A DNA stretch of 64,000 nt from Megalopta genalis (taxonomy: Eukaryota > Arthropoda > Insecta > Hymenoptera > Halictidae): positions 1-64,000 of the forward strand of contig NW_027476742.1 of the NCBI RefSeq assembly GCF_051020955.1. The letters are read 5' to 3'. The notes beneath the pieces are model-generated. The model was not told the origin of the DNA. It did no database searches and saw nothing but the letters and a program-made list of their open reading frames with translations. The translations under genes and the position numbers were made by a program. Of this stretch, positions 55,184-64,000 are shown piece by piece. Numbering within the stretch: position 1 is the stretch's first letter; the number at the start of each line of letters is the position of its first letter.

Positions 55184-56045
55184 GTGTTTGTAGCTAAACC
55201 ATTTTTTTCGCATGGATTTGAAGCTACCTCGTTTGTTCCTACAGCTTTTGAAGCTATATCACTTATATCGCAAGTATTTAAAGCTAAATCATATGTGCCG
55301 CATGGATTTGAAGCTGAGCCTTCTACTTCGCATTCATCTGAAGCTAAATCATTTGTTTCGCATGGATTTGAATCTAAGCCTTGCCCTTCGAATTGATTTG
55401 AAGCTAAATCATGTGTTTCGTATGGATTTGAAGCTAAACCTTCTACATCGCATTGATTTGAAGCTAAACTTTCTATATTCTATTGATTTGAAGCTAAACC
55501 TTCTACCTCTCATTGATTTGAAGCTAAACCTTCTATATCGCATTGATTTGAAGATAAATCGTGTGTTTCGCATAGATTTGAAGCTAACTCGTTAGTTTCG
55601 CAAGCAGTTGTAGCTAAATAATGTATATCACAAGTGTTTGTACCTAAACCATTTTTTTCGCATGGATTTGAAGCTACCTCGTTTGTTCCTACAGCTTTTG
55701 AAGCTATATCACTTATATCGCAAGTATTTAAAGCTAAATCATATGTGCCGCATGGATTTGAAGCTGAGCCTTCTACTTCGCATTCATCTGAAGCTAAATC
55801 ATTTGTTTCGCATGGATTTGAATCTAAGCCTTGCCCTTCGAATTGATTTGAAGCTAAATCATGTGTTTCGTATGGATTTGAAGCTAAACCTTCTACATCG
55901 CATTGATTTGAAGCTAAACTTTCTATATTCTATTGATTTGAAGCTAAACCTTCTACCTCTCATTGATTTGAAGCTAAACCTTCTATATCGCATTGATTTG
56001 AAGATAAATCGTGTGTTTCGCATAGATTTGAAGCTAACTCGTTAG
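55184..56045. repeat. 450-bp tandem duplication (15 units)
   Basis: Bases 55,184 onward recur at 55,634 onward with almost no change; GTACCTAAACC near 55,640 is one difference. Confidence 0.9.
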
Positions 56046-57420
56046 TTTCGCAAGCAGTTGTAGCTAAATAATGTATATCACAAGTATTTGTAGCTAAACC
56101 ATCTTTTTCGCATGGATTTGAAGCTACGCCTTCTACTTCGCATTGATTTGAAGCTAAAGCATTTGTCTTGCATGGAATTGAAGCTACCTCGTTTGTTCCT
56201 CCTGCTTTTGAAGCTATATCACTTATATCGCATGGATTTGAAGCTGAACCTACTACATCGCATTGATTTGAAGCTAAATCTTGTGTATCGCATGGATTTG
56301 AAGCAAACTATCTACATCGCATTGATTTGAATCTTAATCATGTGTATCGCATGGATTTGAAGATAAACCTTCTACATCGCATTGATTTCCAGCTAAATCA
56401 TGTGTTTCGCATGGATTTGAAGATAACACGTTCGTTTCGCCTGCAGTTGAATCTACATCACTTATATCGCTAGTATTTGATGCTAAATCATGTGTATCGC
56501 GTGGATTTTGAAGCTAATCCTTCTTCATCGCATTGATTTGCAGCTAAATCAAGTGTTTCGCATGGATTTGAAGCCAACTCGTTCGTTGCGCATGCAGTTA
56601 AATCTAAATAACGTATATCACAAGTATGTGAAGCTAAACCATTTGATTCGCATGGATTTGAAGCTAAGCCTTCTACTTCGCATTAATTGGAAGATAAATC
56701 ACGTGTTTTGCATGGATTTGAAGCGAAACCTTCTACATCGCATTGATTTGAAGCTAAATCATGTGTTTCGCATGCAGTTGAAGCTAAATCATGTCTTTCA
56801 CAAGTATTTGAATATGAACCATTTGAATCGCATTGATATGAACCCGAGCCTTCTACTTCGCACTGATTTGCAGCTAAATCATATGTGTCGCATGGATTTG
56901 AAGCTGAACCTACTACATAGCATTCAGTTGAAGCTAACTCTTGTGTATCGCATGGATTTGAATCTAAACCTTCTACATCGCATTGATTTGAGATAAATCG
57001 TGTGTTTCGCATAGATTTGAAGCTTACTCGTTAGTTTCGCATGCAGTTGTAGCTCAATAATGTATATCACAAGTATTCGTAGCTAAACCATTTGTTTTGC
57101 ATGGATTTGAAGCTACTTCTTCTACTTCGCATTGATTGAAGCTAAATCATGTGTTTCGCATGGAATTGAAGCAACCTCGTTTGTTCCTCCAGCTTTTGAA
57201 GCTATATCACTTATATCGCAAGTATTTGAAGCTAAATCATATGTGTCGCATGGATTTGAAGCTTAACCTACTACATCGCATTGATTTGTAGCTAAACCAT
57301 TTGTTTTGCATGGATTTGAAGGCAAGCCTTCTACTTCGCATTCATTTGAAGATAAATCATTTCTTTCGCATGGATTTGAATCTAAGCCTTGTCCTTCGAA
57401 TTGATTTGATGCTAAATCAT

Positions 57421-57870
57421 GTGTCTCGCATGGAATTGAAGCTACCTCGTTTGTTCCTACAGCTTTTGAAGCTATATCACTTATATCGCAAGTATTTGAA
57501 GCTAAATCATATGTCTCGCATGGATTTGAAGCTGAACCTACTACATCGCATTGATTTGAAGCTAAATCATGTGTCTCGCATGGAATTGAAGCTACCTCGT
57601 TCGTTCCTACAGCTTTTGAAGCTACATCACTTATATCGCAAGTATTTGAAGCTAAATCATATGTGTCGCATGGATTTGAAGCTGAACCTACTACATCGCA
57701 TTGATTTGAAGCTAAATCATGTGTCTCGCATGGAATTGAAGCTACCTCGTTCGTTCCTACAGCTTTTGAAGCTACATCACTTATATCGCAAGTATTTGAA
57801 GCTAAATCATATGTGTCGCATGGATTTGAAGCTGAACCTACTACATCGCATTGATTTGAAGCTAAATCTT
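57421..57870. repeat. 150-bp (5-unit) module in three tandem copies
   Basis: The run beginning GTGTCTCGCATGGAATTG starts at 57,421, 57,571 and 57,721. In the related region at 61,770 only two copies exist (61,770 and 61,920). This explains why the offset between the two regions changes from 4,349 to 4,199. On the - strand the five units read CDVVGSASNP, CDTYDLASNT, CDISDIASKA, VGTNEVASIP and CETHDLASNQ. Confidence 0.9.
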
Positions 57871-60800
57871 GTGTATCGCATGGATTTGAAGCTAAACCTT
57901 CCACATCGCATTGATTTGAAGCTAAATCATGTGTATCGCATGGATTTGAAGCTAACTCGTTAGTTTCGCATGCAGTTGTAGCTAAATAATGTATATCACA
58001 AGTATTTGTAGCTAAACCATTTGTTTCGCATGGATTTGAAGCTACGCCTTCTACTTCGCATTGATTTGAAGCTAAAGCATTTGTTTCGCATGGATTTGAA
58101 TCTAAGCATTGTACTTCGATTTGATTTGAAGCTAAATCATGTGTTTCGTATGGATTTGAAGCTGAACCTTCTACATCGCATTGATTTGAAGCTAAATCAT
58201 GTGTCTCGCATGGAATTGAAGCTACCTCGTTTGTTCCTACAGCTTTTGAAGCTATATCACTTATATCGCAAGTATTTGAAGCTAAATCATATGTGTCGCA
58301 TGGATTTGAAGCTGAACCTACTACATCGCATTGATATGAAGCTAAATCTTGTGTAAGGCATGGATTTCAAGCTAAACCTTCTACATCGCATTGATTTGAA
58401 GCTAAATCATGTGTATCGCATGGATTTGAAGTTAACTCGTTTGTTTCGCATGCAGTTGTAGCTAAATAATGTATATCACAAGTATTTGTAGTTAAACCAT
58501 TTGTTTTGCATGGATTTGAAGCCAAGCCTTCTACTTCGCATTCATTTGAAGCTAAATCGTTTGTTTCGCATGGATTTGAATCTATGCCTTGTCCTTCGAA
58601 TTGATTTGAATCTAAATCATGTGTGTCGTATGGATTTGAAGCTAAACCTTCTACATCGCATTTATTTTGAAGCTAAACCTTCTATATTCCTATTGATTTG
58701 AAGCTAAACCATCTACCTCTTATTGATTTGAAGCAAACCTTCTACATCGCATTGATTTGAAGATAAATCGTGTGTTTCGCATGGATTTGAAACTAACTCG
58801 TTAGTTTCGCATGCAGTGTAGCTAAATAATCTATATCACAAGTATTTGTAGCTAAACCATTTGTTTCGCATGGATTTGAAGCTACGTCTTCTACTTCGCA
58901 TTGATTTGAAGCTAAATCATTTGTTTCGCATGGAATTGAAGCCACCTCGTTTGTTCCTCCAGCTTTTGAAGGTATATCACTTATATCGCAAGTATTTGAA
59001 GCTAAATCATATGTGTCGCATGGATTTGAAGCTGAACCTTCTACATCGCATTGATTTGAAGCTAAATCTTGTGTATCGCATGGATTTGAAGCTAAACCTT
59101 GTACATCACATTGATTTGCAGCTAAATCATGTTTTTTGCATGGATTTGAAACTAACTCGTTCGTTTCGCCTCCTTTTGAAACTATGTCACTTATATCGCA
59201 AGTATTTGAAGCTAAATCATATGTGTCGCATGGATTTGAAGCTGAACCTACTACATCGCATTGATATGAAGCTAAATCTTGTGTATGGCATGGATTTGAA
59301 GCTAAACCTTCTACATCGCATTGATTTGAAGCTAAATCATGTGTATCGCATGGATTTGAAGTTAACTCGTTTGTTTCGCATGCAGTTGTAGCTAAATAAT
59401 GTATATCACAAGTATTTTTAGTTAAACCATTTGTTTTGCATGGATTATGAAGCCAAGCCTTCTACTTCGCATTCATTTGAAGCTAAATCGTTTGTTTCGC
59501 ATGGATTTGGATCTATGCCTTGTCCTTCGAATTGATTTGAATCTAAATCATGTGTGTCGTATGGATTTGAAGCTAAACCTTCTACATCGCATTTATTTGA
59601 AGCTAAACCTTCTATATTCTATTGATTTGAAGCTAAACCATCTACCTCTTATTGATTTGAAGCAAACCTTCTACCATCGCATTGATTTGAAGATAAATCG
59701 TGTGTTTCGCATGGATTTGAAACTAACTCGTTAGTTTCGCATGCAGTTGTAGCTAAATAATCTATATCACAAGTATTTGTAGCTAAACCATTTGTTTCGC
59801 ATGGATTTGAAGCTACGTCTTCTACTTCGCATTGATTTGAAGCTAAATCATTTGTTTCGCATGGAATTGAAGCCACCTCGTTTGTTCCTCCAGCTTTTGA
59901 AGGTATATCACTTATATCGCAAGTATTTGAAGCTAAATCATATGTGTCGCATGGATTTGAAGCTGAACCTTCTACATCGCATTGATTTGAAGCTAAATCT
60001 TGTGTATCGCATGGATTTGAAGCTAAACCTTGTACATCACATTGATTTGCAGCTAAATCATGTGTTTCGCATGGATGTGAAGCTAACTCGTTCGTTTCGC
60101 CTCCTTTTGAAACTATGTCACTTATATCGCAAGTATTTAAAGCTAAATCATATGTGCCGCATGGATTTGAAGCTGCGCCTTCTACTTCGCATTCATCTGA
60201 AGCTAAATCATTTGTTTCGCATGGATTTGAATCTAAGCCTTGCCCTTCGAATTGATTTGAAGCTAAATCATGTGTTTCGTATTGATTTGAAGCTAAACCT
60301 TCTACATCGCATTGATTTGAAGATAAATCGTGTGTTTCGCATAGATTTGAAGCTAACGCGTTAGTTTCGCAAGCAGTTGTAGCTAAATAATGTATATCAC
60401 AAGTATTTGTAGCTAAACCATTTTTTTCGCATGGATTTGAAGCTACGCCTCCTACTTCGCATTGATTTGAAGCTGAAGCATTTGTCTTGCATGGAATTGA
60501 AGCTACCTCGTTTGTTCCTCCTGCTTTTGAAGCTAAATCTTGTGTATCGCATGGATTTGAAGCAAACTATCTACATCGCATTGATTTGAATCTTAATCAT
60601 GTGTATCGCATGGATTTGAAGATAAACCTTCTACATCGCATTGATTTCCAGCTAAATCATGTGTTTCGCATGGATTTGAAGATAACACGTTCGTTTCGCC
60701 TGCAGTTGAATCTACATCACTTATATCGCTAGTATTTGATGCTAAATCATGTGTATCGCGTGGATTTTGAAGCTAACTCGTTTGATTAGTCTTCATTTGA

Positions 60801-61614
60801 AGCTATATCACTTACACCCCCAAGCGTTTGAAGCTATATCATTTGTTTCGCATGGATTTGAAGCTAATCCTTCTTCATCGCATTGATTTGCAGCTAAATC
60901 AAGTGTTTCGCATGGATTTGAAGCCAACTCGTTCGTTGCGCATGCAGTTAAATCTAAATAACGTATATCACAAGTATGTGAAGCTAAACCATTTGATTCG
61001 CATGGATTTGAAGCTAAGCCTTCTACTTCGCATTAATTGGAAGATAAATCACGTGTTTTGCATGGATTTGAAGCGAAACCTTCTACATCGCATTGATTTG
61101 AAGCTAAATCATGTGTTTCGCATTGCAGTTGAAGCTAAATCATGTCTTTCACAAGTATTTGGAAATATGATGAATCGCATTGATTTGAACCCGAGCCTTC
61201 TACTTCGCACTGATTTGCAGCTAAATCATATGTGTCGCATGGATTTGAACCTGAACCTACTACATAGCATTCAGTTGAAGCTGCCTCTTGTGTATCGCAT
61301 GGATTTGAATCTAAACCTTCTACATCGCATTGATTTGAAGATAAATCGTGTGTTTCGCATAGATTTGAAGCTTACTCGTTAGTTTCGCATGCAGTTGTAG
61401 CTCAATAATGTATATCACAAGTATTCGTAGCTAAACCATTTGTTTTGCATGGATTTGAAGCTACTTCTTCTACTTCGCATTGATTTGAAGCTAAATCATG
61501 TGTTTCGCATGGAATTGAAGCAACCTCGTTTGTTCCTCCAGCTTTTGAAGCTATATCACTTATATCGCAAGTATTTGAAGCTAAATCATATGTGTCGCAT
61601 GGATTTGAAGCTTA

Positions 61615-62886
61615 ACCTACTACATCGCATTGATTTGTAGCTAAACCATTTGTTTTGCATGGATTTGAAGGCAAGCCTTCTACTTCGCATTCATTTGAAG
61701 ATAAATCATTTCTTTCGCATGGATTTGAATCTAAGCCTTGTCCTTCGAATTGATTTGATGCTAAATCATGTGTCTCGCATGGAATTGAAGCTACCTCGTT
61801 TGTTCCTACAGCTTTTGAAGCTATATCACTTATATCGCAAGTATTTGAAGCTAAATCATATGTCTCGCATGGATTTGAAGCTGAACCTACTACATCGCAT
61901 TGATTTGAAGCTAAATCATGTGTCTCGCATGGAATTGAAGCTACCTCGTTCGTTCCTACAGCTTTTGAAGCTACATCACTTATATCGCAAGTATTTGAAG
62001 CTAAATCATATGTGTCGCATGGATTTGAAGCTGAACCTACTACATCGCATTGATTTGAAGCTAAATCTTGTGTATCGCATGGATTTGAAGCTAAACCTTC
62101 CACATCGCATTGATTTGAAGCTAAATCATGTGTATCGCATGGATTTGAAGCTAACTCGTTAGTTTCGCATGCAGTTGTAGCTAAATAATGTATATCACAA
62201 GTATTTGTAGCTAAACCATTTGTTTCGCATGGATTTGAAGCTACGCCTTCTACTTCGCATTGATTTGAAGCTAAAGCATTTGTTTCGCATGGATTTGAAT
62301 CTAAGCATTGTACTTCGATTTGATTTGAAGCTAAATCATGTGTTTCGTATGGATTTGAAGCTGAACCTTCTACATCGCATTGATTTGAGGCTAAATCATG
62401 TGTCTCGCATGGAATTGAAGCTACCTCGTTTGTTCCTACAGCTTTTGAAGCTATATCACTTATATCGCAAGTATTTGAAGCTAAATCATATGTGTCGCAT
62501 GGATTTGAAGCTGAACCTACTACATCGCATTGATATGAAGCTAAATCTTGTGTATGGCATGGATTTGAAGCTAAACCTTCTACATCGCATTGATTTGAAG
62601 CTAAATCATGTGTATCGCATGGATTTGAAGTTAACTCGTTTGTTTCGCATGCAGTTGTAGCTAAATAATGTATATCACAAGTATTTTTAGTTAAACCATT
62701 TGTTTTGCATGGATTTGAAGCCAAGCCTTCTACTTCGCATTCATTTGAAGCTAAATCGTTTGTTTCGCATGGATTTGGATCTATGCCTTGTCCTTCGAAT
62801 TGATTTGAATCTAAATCATGTGTGTCGTATGGATTTGAAGCTAAACCTTCTACATCGCATTTATTTGAAGCTAAACCTTCTATATT
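61615..62886 (-). other. Stop-free - strand frame (424 codons), coding status doubtful
   Basis: Bounded by a TAG at 62,887-62,889 (from the TATATTCTATTG unit) and a TAA at 61,612-61,614 (from GAAGCTTAACC, a Leu TTA to TAA change). It contains the five-unit CDVVGSAS...CETHDLAS module twice. There is no ATG in frame. The related region at 57,263-57,904 gives only 213 codons because of nearby one-base indels, so the open state is not conserved between copies. Confidence 0.35.
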
Positions 62887-64000
62887 CTATTGATTTGAAG
62901 CTAAACCATCTACCTCTTATTGATTTGAAGCAAACCTTCTACATCGCATTGATTTGAAGATAAATCGTGTGTTTCGCATGGATTTGAAACTAACTCGTTA
63001 GTTTCGCATGCAGTTGTAGCTAAATAATCTATATCACAAGTATTTGTAGCTAAACCATTTGTTTCGCATGGATTTGAAGCTACGTCTTCTACTTCGCATT
63101 GATTTGAAGCTAAATCATTTGTTTCGCATGGAATTGAAGCCACCTCGTTTGTTCCTCCAGCTTTTGAAGGTATATCACTTATATCGCAAGTATTTGAAGC
63201 TAAATCATATGTGTCGCATGGATTTGAAGCTGAACCTTCTACATCGCATTGATTTGAAGCTAAATCTTGTGTATCGCATGGATTTGAAGCTAAACCTTGT
63301 ACATCACATTGATTTGCAGCTAAATCATGTGTTTCGCATGGATTTGAAGCTAACTCGTTCGTTTCGCCTCCTTTTGAAACTATGTCACTTATATCGCAAG
63401 TATTTAAAGCTAAATCATATGTGCCGCATGGATTTGAAGCTGCGCCTTCTACTTCGCATTCATCTGAAGCTAAATCATTTGTTTCGCATGGATTTGAATC
63501 TAAGCCTTGCCCTTCGAATTGATTTGAAGCTAAATCATGTGTTTCGTATTGATTTGAAGCTAAACCTTCTACATCGCATTGATTTGAAGATAAATCGTGT
63601 GTTTCGCATAGATTTGAAGCTAACGCGTTAGTTTCGCAAGCAGTTGTAGCTAAATAATGTATATCACAAGTATTTGTAGCTAAACCATTTTTTTCGCATG
63701 GATTTGAAGCTACGCCTCCTACTTCGCATTGATTTGAAGCTGAAGCATTTGTCTTGCATGGAATTGAAGCTACCTCGTTTGTTCCTCCTGCTTTTGAAGC
63801 TAAATCTTGTGTATCGCATGGATTTGAAGCAAACTATCTACATCGCATTGATTTGAATCTTAATCATGTGTATCGCATGGATTTGAAGATAAACCTTCTA
63901 CATCGCATTGATTTCCAGCTAAATCATGTGTTTCTCATGGATTTGAAGATAACACGTTCGTTTCGCCTGCAGTTGAATCTACATCACTTATATCGCTAGT

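Larger units (their letters stand above)
3020..60775. other. Recurrent 31-bp phase-shifting unit
   Basis: A unit with one extra T (GGATTTTGAAGC), almost always preceded by a TCGCGTGG or TCGTGTGG form and followed by GATTAGTC, occurs near 3,025; 4,825; 6,570; 10,650; 12,572; 14,493; 16,414; 18,184; 19,297; 23,915; 24,485; 34,655; 37,115; 37,958; 40,690; 42,612; 44,533; 45,252; 45,465; 51,014; 51,525; 52,455; 52,695; 53,865; 56,505 and 60,765. A variant, GGACTTTGAAGC, is at 22,085. The linked flanks indicate a single origin followed by amplification. Each occurrence moves the reading frame of all following units by one. Confidence 0.88.
1..64000. repeat. 30-bp minisatellite/satellite array filling the window
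   Basis: Every stretch examined resolves into 30-bp units. The conserved half carries GATTTGAAGCTAA, with variants GAATCTAA, GCAGCTAA, GTAGCTAA and GAAGATAA. The variable half usually ends in TCGCA. Register is kept for very long runs: between about 27,180 and 34,650 the array stays in phase with 30 bp for about 249 consecutive units. Many stretches alternate CGCATGG and CGCATTG at the unit junction, giving a secondary 60-bp dimer. Most units contain AGCT (an AluI site) and one CpG in TCGCA. No unique sequence of even a few hundred bases interrupts the array, and it runs off both ends. Large satellite arrays of this kind are usual in eukaryotic heterochromatin; the host is not identifiable. 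Confidence 0.97.
56490..64000. repeat. Compound higher-order block at the right end
   Basis: Three layers are visible. Bases 57,301-58,440 recur at 61,650-62,640. Bases 58,861 onward recur at 59,792 (offset 931) and 63,059. Bases 59,792-60,732 recur at 63,059-63,999 (offset 3,267). That last offset is 109 units minus 3, which matches the indels I can see between the two places: losses near 60,562 and 62,932, gains near 60,765, 60,810 and 61,124, and a net loss of four near 61,155. The window stops inside this copy. Confidence 0.85.

Noticed and set aside
1..64000. Many + strand open frames of 60-266 codons rich in DLKLN/LLHRI-type decapeptides
   Set aside because: They are automatic products of a period divisible by three. 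They are closed over and over by TAG inside common unit types (CGTTAG, TTGTAGC), shift frame at every 31-bp unit and have no recognisable domain. I kept only one as an example.
1..64000. CRISPR array (conserved core with variable 'spacers')
   Set aside because: The spacing is 30 bp in total with a core of about 13 nt. The variable halves are related to one another and reused hundreds of times, and there is no cas gene or leader. It does not fit repeat-spacer architecture.
1..64000. Alternative genetic code in which TAA/TAG are sense, joining the - strand frame into a giant protein
   Set aside because: Some TAA sites looked tempting (GCATTAATTGG puts TAA exactly where CAA, Gln, is expected). 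But TGA also interrupts the frame, for example at TTTTCAAGC near 9,598, 27,758 and 29,227 and at GCTCAATAATG near 57,051. TAA also replaces Leu, Glu and Cys codons, and 31-bp units break the frame.
1..64000. Pentapeptide-repeat or other known solenoid protein
   Set aside because: The DLAS part of the - strand decapeptide loosely resembles an A(D/N)Lxx pentapeptide, but the other half (NPCET-like) does not. The frame is interrupted and has no start codon.
1..64000. TATATC/TATAAT-like motifs as promoters, and GCATGC or CGATCG palindromes as operators
   Set aside because: These strings are parts of repeat units present in many copies and have no gene downstream. They carry no specific regulatory information.
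1..64000. tRNA, rRNA, transposon, LTR or inverted-repeat structures
   Set aside because: No cloverleaf, conserved rRNA segment, transposase-like frame, terminal inverted repeat or target-site duplication was seen. All repeats observed are direct and in the same orientation.

Overview
The whole 64 kb window is one uninterrupted tandem-repeat array with a basic period of 30 bp, roughly 2,130 units. No unique-sequence island, RNA gene, mobile element or convincing protein-coding gene is visible, and both window ends lie inside the array. A typical unit has a conserved half, with core GATTTGAAGCTAA on the + strand, and a variable half that usually ends TTCGCA or ATCGCA. The variable half is drawn from a few dozen recurring versions. 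Consensus GC is about 37-40%. An organism cannot be assigned. A pure minisatellite of this length with layered higher-order repeats (HORs) is most like eukaryotic satellite DNA (centromeric, subtelomeric or other heterochromatin). That is inference from the architecture, not from any recognised gene.

Layout: 0-2.9 kb has 870-bp and 270-bp (9-unit) repeats; 3.57-4.65 kb has four 270-bp repeats; 6.3-10.2 kb is block B1; 10.2-18.8 kb is HOR family A (1,921-bp copies plus one chimeric 1,771-bp copy); 18.8-22 kb is B2; 23.4-24.7 kb is a 660-bp duplication; 24.5-28.4 kb is B3, 5,310 bp downstream of B2. Next, 29.06-34.34 kb is family C (two 2,640-bp copies) with a third partial copy at 36.06-36.8 kb; 34.7-36.06 kb is a strongly diverged block, part of which recurs at 39.1-39.86 kb. 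Then 39.94-44.87 kb is a second array of family A; 44.9-46 kb a 722-bp duplication; 45.96-49.23 kb family E (1,739 bp); 51.5-53.9 kb family F (1,170 bp); 55.18-56.05 kb a 450-bp duplication; 56.5-64 kb a compound block whose end repeats the sequence 3,267 bp upstream. HOR lengths equal 30n plus the number of 31-bp units they contain, plus or minus sporadic indels, so the coordinates are internally consistent.

Because 30 is divisible by 3, every frame is 10-codon periodic and long open frames arise automatically. The most open is a - strand frame encoding a Cys-containing decapeptide (such as CETHDLASNP), with stop-free runs of up to 548 codons. It has essentially no ATG, contains TAA, TAG and TGA interruptions, and shows no clear excess of synonymous change between near-identical copies. 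I treat it as non-coding today, possibly descended from a coding decapeptide repeat. The + strand DLKLN-type frame is stopped by TAG inside common unit types. No genes act together here: the content is repeat structure and its amplification history.
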